Position numbers and translations under genes: made by a program. Shown here piece by piece: positions 1 to 7,266 of a DNA stretch of 16,734 nucleotides. The stretch is from positions 1 to 16,734 of the forward strand of contig USDP01000016.1 of the NCBI GenBank assembly GCA_900553545.1, written 5' to 3'. Positions within the stretch are counted from its first letter, which is position 1. Each line of letters opens with the position of its first letter. The DNA is from an uncultured Eubacteriales bacterium (GTDB lineage: Bacteria; Bacillota; Clostridia; Oscillospirales; Oscillospiraceae). The notes under the pieces were generated by a model. The model was not told where the DNA came from, did not search any database, and worked only from the letters and a program-made list of their open reading frames with translations.

Positions 1-10
1 CGGTTTTTGG

Positions 11-832
11 TTACTGTTCCGGATCAAATTTCTCAAAAATGCCGATCGAGCCGAACTTTTCACACGCAAGCAGATCCTCCTTGCTGCGGATCGTCCAGCT
101 CACCTCCTGCACGCCCCAGACGCGCCGCGCGAGGTCCAGACAGAAATTGTCCCGGTCAGAGAACTGATAGGCGAGAAAATCCGGCCGCGTGTACCAGTTC
201 AGCAGGACGTTCGTCATCAAAAACCGCTGATACCACGGCAATCCCGACGGCTCCTTCAAAAAGTTCATGCTCAGCTGCCCGCGGCAGATGCCGGGCCGCA
301 GCTTCCGCACATCCGCAACCGCAAACGGGTCGAACGACTCGATGCAGAAATCGCCCGTATACGAATCCAGCCGCTTGCAGACCGCTTCGGCCAGCGCGCG
401 GTGGTTTCCCTTCGCGGTCTTCAGCTCGATGATGAGCGGCTGCTTGCCCTCGAAGAGCGCGAGCACGTCGTCAAACAGCGGCACCTGCTCGTCCGTCCCC
501 TCGAGGCGCAGCTTGCGCAGTCCCTCGAGGTCGAGATCTTCGATCTGCCCCTCGACGTTGGCGCAGCGCTTCAGGTCCGAGTCGTGGAACACGGCGAGCG
601 TCCCGTCGCGCAGCAGATGCACGTCCAGCTCCGCACCCCATCCGTGCTCGATTGCCCGGCGGAACGCCGGCATCGAGTTTTCCGGGATCGTGGGCTTGTC
701 GTGATAGCCGCGGTGCGCATAGCGCTGCGGCTTCAGCTTTGCCCAGGTTTCATTGCCCTTCCGGCAGCGCAGCAGAAGCAGCAGCACCAGATACAAAATG
801 AGCAATACCGCGAAGATCCATACGATGACCAT
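11..832 (-). CDS. Membrane-anchored glycerophosphodiester phosphodiesterase family protein
   Basis: The 273-residue protein should hydrolyse glycerophosphodiesters to glycerol-3-phosphate plus an alcohol. Residues about 2-21 form one very hydrophobic segment with no cleavage site, so it is probably an N-terminal anchor. The GDPD TIM-barrel domain follows, with the hallmarks HRG at 40-42 (catalytic His/Arg), PEN at 50-52, ELD at 68-70 (metal ligands Glu68 and Asp70) and His83 in VFHD. The later strands IIELKT and VSWTIR also fit the family. The start ATG has GAAGGAGA about 8 bases upstream; only 21 bases separate it from the upstream lipoprotein stop, so it is the last gene of a four-gene operon. 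The substrate and which side of the membrane the domain faces cannot be read from sequence. The family assignment is firm. Confidence 0.93.
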   Translation of the reverse strand: MVIVWIFAVLLILYLVLLLLLRCRKGNETWAKLKPQRYAHRGYHDKPTIPENSMPAFRRAIEHGWGAELDVHLLRDGTLAVFHDSDLKRCANVEGQIEDLDLEGLRKLRLEGTDEQVPLFDDVLALFEGKQPLIIELKTAKGNHRALAEAVCKRLDSYTGDFCIESFDPFAVADVRKLRPGICRGQLSMNFLKEPSGLPWYQRFLMTNVLLNWYTRPDFLAYQFSDRDNFCLDLARRVWGVQEVSWTIRSKEDLLACEKFGSIGIFEKFDPEQ

Positions 833-853
833 ACCAACATCTCCTTCTTTGTG

Positions 854-2053
854 TCAGTCATCCAAGGCTTTTGTGACGGGGTTCCAATTATCGGGCGCAT
901 TCTCCGGATGCGCCATCCAGTCATGGAACAGGTGCTGTTCGCCCATCGTGCGGCAGCCCGCGGGCGGGATGTCGTAATACGGCGAATGGAGTCCCAGCTC
1001 CACGATGTTGTCGTCTTCATCCAGCTGGAGCGAGAGCGTGTCGGCAAAGCTGCCGTCGTAGACCTGCTCCGTCTTCTCCCATGAGTCGCCGGGCCGCAAT
1101 CCGCGTGGGGTCGCGATATTGGGATCGGAGGTGTAGACGCCGGTGATCGCGCCGTCGTAATCGCCGGAAACTTCCGTCCCGTCCGTCATCGGCCGCAGCA
1201 CATGGACGCGCAGCCCGCCGCGCATATATTCCACGACGTTGTATTCGCCGATCGAGCTTTGTCCAAGCATCCCGCTCTCCGCAAAGCCCTCGCGCTGCAC
1301 CTCCGGCAGCTCGTCCCAGTTCTGCCAGACGGCAAAGCCGCCAAGGCCCGCCTCGTTCCGCTGCCCATTCAGGATCGCATAGCCCGCTTCTGGGTCATAG
1401 GTGCTGCCGCCGAACAGCCATGGGACGGACTGCTGTCCATCCCCGTCGGAAAACGTCAAAAAATCCAGCGGCAGATAGATCACGCTGTCCCGCCGAACCG
1501 GCACCCCCGCCGAGCAGCTTTCGACCGCGTCGCCGTTCTGCGTAAACACCCGTTCGCCGACCGTCAGCTCCAACTCTTGCGTGACCGGGTCGCAGGGCCG
1601 GAGGAAATATCCGCCGTCCGGCGCAAAATCAACGCCCCATTCCCACGTCTTTGTTGCCGAGAGCGTGATCGTGTCGCCGTCCTCTGCATAGTGCCAGCCG
1701 AGCGTCTCCGCCGCGAACCGCAGCGGCACATAAAATTCTTCGTACTTGAAGAACGGTGCGCCTTCCATCGTCATTTCCTTGCTGTTCACGCGGGCGACCG
1801 GGTCGCCGGCGAACAGCGTGATTCCGCCGCAAAACGCAGCGTCTCCATAGTCCGCCGCTTCCGGCGTTTCCGGAGCTTCCGGAGCTTCCGGTGTTACAGG
1901 ATCTTCCGGCGTTTCGACTGCCTCCGGAGCTTCTGCATCCTGCGTTTCCGCCGGATGCGTATGCGCCGGTTCCGGCTCCTGCGCCGGGGCGGTGCGTTCC
2001 GCGCACCCGGTCAGGAGCAGCAACAGCAGAAAGACTGCGGCCAGAGATTTCAT
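854..2053 (-). CDS. Lipoprotein with copper-amine-oxidase N-terminal-like (stalk/surface) domain
   Basis: This is a 399-residue secreted lipoprotein. The signal peptide MKSLAAVFLLLLLL ends in the lipobox LTGC, so Cys17 should be lipidated. Residues about 20-70 are a low-complexity Pro/Glu/Thr/Ala linker made of repeated EAPE/ETPE units. From about 73 to 130 there is a match to the Cu-amine-oxidase N-terminal-like domain (variable segment, then VNSKEM, then FYVPLRFAAETLGWHY), common in clostridial surface proteins and usually not an oxidase itself. A second, looser copy may lie around VIYLPLDFLTF. The C-terminal half is not recognised. ATG at 2053 overlaps the upstream MFS stop by one base (TGATG); an in-frame TTG one codon earlier is possible but less likely. 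It probably acts outside the cell; its ligand is unknown. Confidence 0.85.
   Translation of the reverse strand: MKSLAAVFLLLLLLTGCAERTAPAQEPEPAHTHPAETQDAEAPEAVETPEDPVTPEAPEAPETPEAADYGDAAFCGGITLFAGDPVARVNSKEMTMEGAPFFKYEEFYVPLRFAAETLGWHYAEDGDTITLSATKTWEWGVDFAPDGGYFLRPCDPVTQELELTVGERVFTQNGDAVESCSAGVPVRRDSVIYLPLDFLTFSDGDGQQSVPWLFGGSTYDPEAGYAILNGQRNEAGLGGFAVWQNWDELPEVQREGFAESGMLGQSSIGEYNVVEYMRGGLRVHVLRPMTDGTEVSGDYDGAITGVYTSDPNIATPRGLRPGDSWEKTEQVYDGSFADTLSLQLDEDDNIVELGLHSPYYDIPPAGCRTMGEQHLFHDWMAHPENAPDNWNPVTKALDD
1858..1940 (-). repeat. Imperfect tandem repeats encoding the Pro/Glu/Thr stalk of the lipoprotein
   Basis: On the plus strand the unit tccggagct and close variants recur in nine-base phase. 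They encode repeated EAPE/ETPE tripeptide-scale units just after the lipidated cysteine. Being a multiple of three, the unit can expand or contract without shifting frame. It probably acts as a flexible spacer through the cell wall. Confidence 0.7.
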
Positions 2054-3399
2054 CAATCATCCATCTCCTCAAACGCTTTCAAACCGCGCTTGCCCTCGGC
2101 CTTCGCGTCGCCGTGGCGCACGAAGCACATCGTCACGCCCGAGAGCGCCACGAAAAATGCCGCATACGGGAACAGCACGCGATAGTCGATGTGCCGCATC
2201 AGCGTCCCGGCCACAACCGGCGTGACCACCTGCGCGGCCATCGACGCCGTGTAATAATAGCCCGTGAACTTGCCGATGTCGCTGTCGCGGCACATCTCGA
2301 CGACCATCGGCAGCGAGTTGACATTGATAGCCGCCCACGCGAGGCCGACGAGCGCGAACACGACGAACATAATCACATTGATGCTCTGATACGCGGTCGT
2401 CAGCACGTAGCCGAGCGCGAAGCACACAGCCAGCAGAATGACGCCGCCGAGAATGGTCTTTTTCCGCCCGATCTTCGAGGCAATCTGCCCGACCGGGATG
2501 TAGGAGACGATGGCGCCCGCCGTTGCGATGAGCAGACACGTCGACGCGCCCCCAAGCCCCTGCCCCATGACCTCGCTGACGTAGGTCGTGAACCACGTCG
2601 TCACGCCGTTGTAGCCGATGAACCAGAGCGCGATGGAAGCCAGCAAAAAGCCGAGGCTCCGCTTGACCGGCGCGGGCAGGACCTCATGCCCGGCAGAGTC
2701 CTCGATCGCGAGGTTCCATTCCGGGTGCGCCGCCTCGAGCGCCTGATTTTCCGCCGTCAGCTTCGGCTCCTTGATCGTCAGGAACAAAATGCCGATGGAG
2801 ACGAACATGATGGCCGACACGATCATAAACAGCGGCTGATAGTTCACGCGCCCGCCCGCGGCCTCGATGGCCTCGAGCCGCGACTGCGAGTAGAGCACCG
2901 ACGTGATGGCCAGATACAAAATACCGCCCACCGCGCCCATCAGATTGATGATCGCGTTGCCCTTCGAGCGCAGCGGCTTCGGCGTCACGTCCGGCATCAG
3001 CGCCACCGCTGGCGACCGATACGTCCCCATCGCGACGAGAAGCAAACCCAGCACAATGACGAACGAGACGGTCTTCGCCGTGCTCGGCGCGGCGTAGTAG
3101 CTGTTTTCGATCAGCGGCAGCAGATTCATCAGGATCATCGCGCAGCCCGTGCCGAACAGGATGAACGGCATCCGCTTGCCGATCTTCGTGTTCGTCCGGT
3201 CAGAGAGCGACCCGAAGAACGGCAGCAAAAACAGCGCAAGGATGTTGTCCGCCGCCATGATGAGGCCCGAGATCGTCTCGTTCATGTGGAACGTCCGCGT
3301 CAGGATCAGCGGGACGATGTTGTCGTACATCTGCCAGAACGCGCAGATGGAGAGGAACGCCAGACCGACGAGGATGGTGCGCTTGTCGTTGAGCTTCAT
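2053..3399 (-). CDS. MFS transporter, SLC45 / sucrose-symporter-like
   Basis: This is a 448-residue polytopic membrane protein with about 12 predicted hydrophobic segments. The first loop carries GSLSDRTNTKIGKRMPFI, resembling the D-R-(T)-x-(G)-(K/R)-R-x-P loop of GPH/SLC45-type sugar:cation symporters. A second loop, YRSPAVALMPDVTPKPLRSK, is also characteristic of that group, as is SKIGRKK in the second half. Substrate is not determinable; a sugar or glycoside is an inference from the family. ATG at 3399 overlaps the upstream HAD phosphatase stop as ATGA, and its Shine-Dalgarno AAGGAG lies inside the HAD gene, indicating translational coupling. An in-frame extension upstream would run antisense-like through HAD codons and is rejected. 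Its own stop overlaps the lipoprotein start. Confidence 0.88.
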   Translation of the reverse strand: MKLNDKRTILVGLAFLSICAFWQMYDNIVPLILTRTFHMNETISGLIMAADNILALFLLPFFGSLSDRTNTKIGKRMPFILFGTGCAMILMNLLPLIENSYYAAPSTAKTVSFVIVLGLLLVAMGTYRSPAVALMPDVTPKPLRSKGNAIINLMGAVGGILYLAITSVLYSQSRLEAIEAAGGRVNYQPLFMIVSAIMFVSIGILFLTIKEPKLTAENQALEAAHPEWNLAIEDSAGHEVLPAPVKRSLGFLLASIALWFIGYNGVTTWFTTYVSEVMGQGLGGASTCLLIATAGAIVSYIPVGQIASKIGRKKTILGGVILLAVCFALGYVLTTAYQSINVIMFVVFALVGLAWAAINVNSLPMVVEMCRDSDIGKFTGYYYTASMAAQVVTPVVAGTLMRHIDYRVLFPYAAFFVALSGVTMCFVRHGDAKAEGKRGLKAFEEMDD

Positions 3400-4199
3400 A
3401 CCGCTTCTCCTTTTTCCAATTCCGTCAAAAATGCCCGGATGTTCTGAAATACATAGCTGGGGTGGACGTTGTATTTTTCGATGTCCGCCATCACGCCCTC
3501 GCCCGAGAGCAAAAATACTGCGTCGATCCCCGCGTTCACGCCGCAGGCGATGTCCGTATAGATGCGGTCGCCGAGGATGCACGTCTGCTCCGGCGCATAT
3601 CCCGTGCGCCGCATCGCGGCAAGGGCCATATCCGGCTGCGGCTTGCCGAGGATCTTCGGCCGCCGGCCGGTCGCGGTGAACAGCATCTCAATGAAGCTGC
3701 CGCAGTCCGGCGCGCTGCCATACCACGTCGGGCAGACCATGTCCGGATGCGTCGCGATGTAATCCGCGCCGCGCCCGAGCAGGATGCAGCAGTCCTCCAA
3801 TTTTTGATAGGTCAGCTCTGTGTCATAGCCGAGCAGCACGGTCGACACCCGGTCGTCCGCACTCGCCGCGACCGGCAGCCCCGCCGCGCGGAGCTGGCCC
3901 TTGAGCGACTCCGTTCCGCAGACATAGATGTTTCCTTCCGACGGATTTTGGCGGAAATAGTCCACCGCTGCGTCCGCCGACGTCAGAAAATCCTCTGGGA
4001 ACGCCTCAATGCCGAGGCGCTTCATTTTTGCGATGTAGGCGTCCGTTCCGCGCGAGGAATTGTTCGTCAGAAACAAATATTTTCCGCCGATGCGCTTCAC
4101 GTAGTTCAGAAAATCGATCGTCCCGTCAAATAGCTGCTCGCTCAGATAGATCGTCCCATCCATGTCGAGCAGAAATAACCGTTTGTCCTGTAATGCCAA
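3396..4199 (-). CDS. HAD-superfamily class IIA phosphatase (NagD/AraL-like)
   Basis: This 267-residue cytoplasmic phosphatase shows all four HAD motifs: DMDGT with nucleophile Asp12 and acid/base Asp14, Thr45 in LTNNSS, Lys186 in GKPQPDM, and GDRIYTDI with Asp211 and Asp216 for Mg2+. The long insertion between motifs II and III (C2 cap) places it in the HAD-IIA group with NagD, AraL and 4-nitrophenylphosphatases. These usually dephosphorylate sugar phosphates or small metabolites; the substrate here is unknown. The start is TTG at 4199, chosen because a strong GAGGTGATC lies 5 bases upstream, a candidate upstream ATG runs straight into a stop, and the protein then begins just before the HAD nucleophile. 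It is the first gene of the four-gene operon, read from the promoter at 4223-4251. Confidence 0.92.
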   Translation of the reverse strand: MALQDKRLFLLDMDGTIYLSEQLFDGTIDFLNYVKRIGGKYLFLTNNSSRGTDAYIAKMKRLGIEAFPEDFLTSADAAVDYFRQNPSEGNIYVCGTESLKGQLRAAGLPVAASADDRVSTVLLGYDTELTYQKLEDCCILLGRGADYIATHPDMVCPTWYGSAPDCGSFIEMLFTATGRRPKILGKPQPDMALAAMRRTGYAPEQTCILGDRIYTDIACGVNAGIDAVFLLSGEGVMADIEKYNVHPSYVFQNIRAFLTELEKGEAV

Positions 4200-4222
4200 A
4201 TGATCACCTCAAATCTGCTTCC

Positions 4223-4251
4223 ATTATAAACCGCCGCATCCCATTTGACAA
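4223..4251 (-). promoter_or_regulatory. Sigma-A-type promoter of the HAD-MFS-lipoprotein-GDPD operon
   Basis: On the minus strand, TTGTCA (4251-4246) and TATAAT (4228-4223) are separated by exactly 17 bases. The predicted start is about 17 bases upstream of the TTG start codon. Its -35 lies on the same bases as the -35 of the mutY promoter on the other strand. Confidence 0.8.
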
Positions 4252-4273
4252 GCGCTGCCGCAATGCGTACAAT
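4245..4273 (+). promoter_or_regulatory. Sigma-A-type promoter of mutY
   Basis: TTGACA (4245-4250) and TACAAT (4268-4273) are separated by 17 bases. The hexamers are a perfect -35 and a five-of-six -10. The predicted start lies about 27 bases before the mutY ATG. Confidence 0.8.
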
Positions 4274-4306
4274 GTAAAAAATGCAATTCAAAAAGGAACT
4301 TCCAAT

Positions 4307-5341
4307 ATGCTCTTATCTCCCGCATTTCTCCCGCCCCTGCTCGGCTGGTATGAACGGAACAAACGCGACCTGCCCTGGCGGCGTGACCGCGAACCCTATC
4401 ACGTCTGGCTCTCCGAGATCATGCTCCAGCAGACGCGCGTCGAGGCCGTGAAGGGCTACTATGCCCGTTTCCTCGCCGAGCTTCCGGACATTCCGTCCCT
4501 CGCCGCGTGCGACCCCGACCGGCTGCACAAGCTCTGGGAGGGCCTCGGCTACTATTCCCGCGTGCGCAACCTGCAAAAGGCCGCGCAGCAGATCGTCTCG
4601 GACTATGGCGGCGCGTTCCCGACGGACTATGACAAGATCCGCGCCATGCCCGGCATCGGCGACTATACCGCCGGAGCAATTTGCTCCATCTGCTTCGGAC
4701 AGCCCACACCCGCCGTCGACGGCAATGTCCTCCGCGTCGTCTCCCGCCTGACCGCGGACGAGCGCCCCGTCACACAGCCCGCGGTCAAAAAGGACTATAC
4801 CGCCGCCCTCGCGGAGATCTATCCCGCCGGGCAGTGTGCCGAGACGACGCAGGCCCTCATGGAGCTTGGCGCGACGATCTGCGCGCCGAACGGCGCGCCG
4901 CATTGCGACGTCTGCCCGGTCGCGGCTTTCTGTCAAAGCCGGGAAGGGGAGCGCTGGCGTACCATCCCGGTCAAGGACGCAAAAAAGCCCCGCCGCGCGG
5001 AGCAGAAAACGGTCTTTCTCCTGACCTGCGGCGACCGCACCGCCGTCCGCAAACGTCCCGCGGCGGGCCTGCTCGCGGACCTCTGGGAGCTGCCGAACGT
5101 CGACGGCTTTCTGGAGCCGCAGCCCGCGCTGGAGCTGCTTGAAACGTGGGGCCTCCGGCCCACAGAGCTGAAAAAGCAGCTCGAAAAGCAGCACATCTTC
5201 ACGCACATCACGTGGCAGCTGCGGTGCTACTACGTTGAGGTCAGCACCCCGGACGGCAACCTCACGTGGGTCGACGCCGCCCGTTTCGACCGCGACATCT
5301 CCCTCCCCACGGCCTTCCGCCAGTTCTGGGAAACGCCATAG
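4307..5341 (+). CDS. mutY: Adenine DNA glycosylase MutY
   Basis: This 344-residue base-excision repair enzyme removes adenine mispaired with 8-oxoguanine. Catalytic Glu37 (in SEIMLQQT) and Asp138 (in AVDGNV) sit at the same numbers as in E. coli MutY. The helix-hairpin-helix is MPGIGDYTAGAI (114-125). The [4Fe-4S] ligands are Cys192, Cys200, Cys203 and Cys209; the first gap is seven residues, one more than the six I recall for E. coli. A C-terminal MutT/NUDIX-like 8-oxoG-recognition domain spans about 225-344, including FTHITWQL. ATG at 4307 is chosen because AAGGA lies 9 bases upstream and the protein aligns from its first residues; an open frame further upstream overlaps the divergent gene and promoter. 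It converges on aspS with two terminator hairpins between them. Confidence 0.95.
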   Translation: MLLSPAFLPPLLGWYERNKRDLPWRRDREPYHVWLSEIMLQQTRVEAVKGYYARFLAELPDIPSLAACDPDRLHKLWEGLGYYSRVRNLQKAAQQIVSDYGGAFPTDYDKIRAMPGIGDYTAGAICSICFGQPTPAVDGNVLRVVSRLTADERPVTQPAVKKDYTAALAEIYPAGQCAETTQALMELGATICAPNGAPHCDVCPVAAFCQSREGERWRTIPVKDAKKPRRAEQKTVFLLTCGDRTAVRKRPAAGLLADLWELPNVDGFLEPQPALELLETWGLRPTELKKQLEKQHIFTHITWQLRCYYVEVSTPDGNLTWVDAARFDRDISLPTAFRQFWETP

Positions 5342-5377
5342 AAATACACTCTGCCCGCAACGCCGCCGCAGCGGAAA

Positions 5378-5404
5378 GCCCCCCTCTTCGTAGAGGGGGC
5401 CTTT
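5378..5404. terminator. Hairpin terminator downstream of mutY
   Basis: CCCCCTCT and AGAGGGGG (5380-5387 / 5392-5399) form an 8-bp stem with a four-base loop. The stem is flanked by AAAG and CTTT, which extend it imperfectly. It lies 37 bases after the mutY stop and could act on either strand. Confidence 0.7.
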
Positions 5405-5432
5405 GTATGCATTGCTTGCCCGATCATAAAAG

Positions 5433-5466
5433 GAACCCCCGTCCATCCGGACGGGGGCTTCTTTAT
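5433..5466. terminator. Bidirectional Rho-independent terminator between aspS and mutY
   Basis: CCCCCGTCC (5436-5444) and GGACGGGGG (5449-5457) form a perfect 9-bp stem with loop ATCC. GAA and TTC extend it beyond a bulged base. A T-rich stretch follows on the plus strand (CTTCTTTATTTCT) and TTCCTTTTAT on the minus strand. It begins 6 bases past the aspS stop, so it mainly serves the minD/hisS/aspS side and also blocks read-through from mutY. Confidence 0.8.
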
Positions 5467-5471
5467 TTCTG

Positions 5472-7235
5472 TTACTCTTCGTGCGCGGTGACGGCGATGT
5501 GCAGCTCGTCGAGCTGCTTCTGCGTGACCTCGCTGGGCGCGCCCATGAGGATGTCCTGCGCGTTTTTGTTCATCGGGAACGGGATGATCTCGCGGATTGA
5601 ATCCTCGCCCGCCAGCAGCATGACCATGCGGTCGACGCCAGGGGCGATGCCGGCATGGGGAGGTGCGCCGTAGCAGAACGCGTTGTACATCGCCGGGAAC
5701 TTGGACTTCACGTCGTCCTCGCCGAGGCGGACCAGCTCAAACGCCTTGATCATGATTTCGGGGTCGTGGTTCCGGACGGCGCCGGAGGACAGCTCCACAC
5801 CATTGCAGACGAGGTCGTACTGATCGGCAGTGATGGTCAGCGGGTCGATCTCGCCGCGTTCGGCCTTCAGCAGCACGTCGAGGCCGCCGGCCGGCATCGA
5901 GAACGGGTTGTGGCAGAACTCAAGCTCGCCGCTCTCGTCGCCGATCTCGTACATCGGGAAGTCGACGATCCAGCAGAATTCGTAGCGTTCCTTGTCCATG
6001 TGGCCCGGCACATTTGCGCCGAACGTCTTGATCATGACGCCGATGGCCTTAGTGGCCTGTTCGCCTGCGGCGAGCACGACCAGCATGTTCGGCTTCAGCT
6101 CGAACTTCTGTGCAATGGCTTCTTTATTGATGAACTTGGCGACGCCGCCGGCGATCTCGCCCTGTTCGTCGACCTTGAACCAGTAGCCCTTCTGGCCGGA
6201 CTGCACCTCGCAGTCGGTCAGCAGCTTTTCAATCTGCTTGCGCGTCAGCGTGCAGTCCGTGATGGGAACCGCCTTGACGGTCTGGCCCGCGAACGGCGCA
6301 AATTCGCTCTCGGCGAACAGCTCCGTCACGTTCACGGCGGTCAGGTCGATGCGGAGGTCGGGCTTGTCGGAGCCGTAGGTCTCCAGCGCATCGAGATACT
6401 TGATGCGGCGGAAGGGAGGCTGCGAGGCGATGTTGTACGTGCCGTATTTCGCGAAGATCGGCGGGAGCACGTCCTCAATGACGGCGAACACGTCGTCCTG
6501 CGTGGCAAACGACATCTCCATATCGAGCTGATAGAACTCGCCGGGGCTGCGGTCGCCGCGGGCGTCCTCATCGCGGAAGCACGGCGCGATCTGGAAATAG
6601 CGGTCAAAACCAGAGGTCATCAGCAGCTGCTTGAACTGCTGCGGGGCCTGCGGCAGGGCATAGAACTTGCCGGGGTGCTTTCTCGCGGGGACGAGATAGT
6701 CGCGCGCGCCCTCGGGGCTGGAGGCCGTCAGGATCGGCGTCGTAATCTCGAGGAAGTCGTGCTCCATCATCGCCTTGCGCAGTGCCGCGACGACGTTGCA
6801 GCGCAGGATGATGTTGTTCTTGACCGCCGGGTTGCGGAGGTCGAGATAGCGGTATTTCAGGCGCTGCGTCTCGTCGGCGTCGCGGCTGCGGTTGATCTCA
6901 AACGGCAGCTCGTTGTAGCGGCACTTGCCGAGGACGGTGATCTGCTCCGGCACGACCTCGACGTCGCCGGTCGCCTGCTTGGGGTTTTTGCTGTCGCGCT
7001 CACGCACAGTGCCGGTGACCTGGATCGTGGACTCCTTGTTGAGCGACTTGATGATGTTCATCATCTGCTCGGTCTCGACGACGATCTGCGTCGTACCGTA
7101 GAAGTCGCGCAGGACGACGAAGGCGAAGTTCTGCCCGACGACGCGGACATTCTCCATCCAGCCGCAAAGCGTGACCTTTTCGCCCGCGTTCTCTAACCGG
7201 AGCTGCCCGCAGGTGTGGGTTCTGGACTGCATCAT
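5472..7235 (-). CDS. aspS: Aspartate--tRNA ligase (bacterial type with GAD insertion)
   Basis: This 587-residue class IIb synthetase attaches aspartate to tRNA-Asp. An N-terminal OB-fold anticodon-binding domain spans about 1-105. The catalytic core shows the flipping-loop region SSPEGARDYLVP (172-183), QAPQQFKQ (196-203) for aspartate recognition, motif 2 around FRDEDARGDRSPGEFYQLD (220-238), and motif 3 GIAPGVDRMVML near the C-terminus. The stretch between motifs 2 and 3 is long enough for the bacterial GAD domain. Motif 2 has one residue more than the E. coli form (SPGEFYQLD rather than QPEFTQID), a variant I associate with alphaproteobacterial enzymes. ATG at 7235 has AGAGGAA 6-7 bases upstream. 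It is 31 bases behind hisS and should share its Asp-responsive T-box. Whether it also charges tRNA-Asn cannot be judged here. Confidence 0.95.
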   Translation of the reverse strand: MMQSRTHTCGQLRLENAGEKVTLCGWMENVRVVGQNFAFVVLRDFYGTTQIVVETEQMMNIIKSLNKESTIQVTGTVRERDSKNPKQATGDVEVVPEQITVLGKCRYNELPFEINRSRDADETQRLKYRYLDLRNPAVKNNIILRCNVVAALRKAMMEHDFLEITTPILTASSPEGARDYLVPARKHPGKFYALPQAPQQFKQLLMTSGFDRYFQIAPCFRDEDARGDRSPGEFYQLDMEMSFATQDDVFAVIEDVLPPIFAKYGTYNIASQPPFRRIKYLDALETYGSDKPDLRIDLTAVNVTELFAESEFAPFAGQTVKAVPITDCTLTRKQIEKLLTDCEVQSGQKGYWFKVDEQGEIAGGVAKFINKEAIAQKFELKPNMLVVLAAGEQATKAIGVMIKTFGANVPGHMDKERYEFCWIVDFPMYEIGDESGELEFCHNPFSMPAGGLDVLLKAERGEIDPLTITADQYDLVCNGVELSSGAVRNHDPEIMIKAFELVRLGEDDVKSKFPAMYNAFCYGAPPHAGIAPGVDRMVMLLAGEDSIREIIPFPMNKNAQDILMGAPSEVTQKQLDELHIAVTAHEE

Positions 7236-7266
7236 AGTGGTTTCCTCTTTTCTATATGGTGTGTTG

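Noticed and set aside
1891..3447. 518-codon plus-strand open frame antisense to the MFS and lipoprotein genes
   Set aside because: Arg/His/Asp-rich composition typical of a shadow frame; it spans two well-supported genes on the other strand.
5655..7196. Long plus-strand open frame antisense to aspS
   Set aside because: It is the mirror of a GC-rich conserved gene, has repetitive Val/Leu/Asp/Arg composition and no recognisable domain; aspS is certain.
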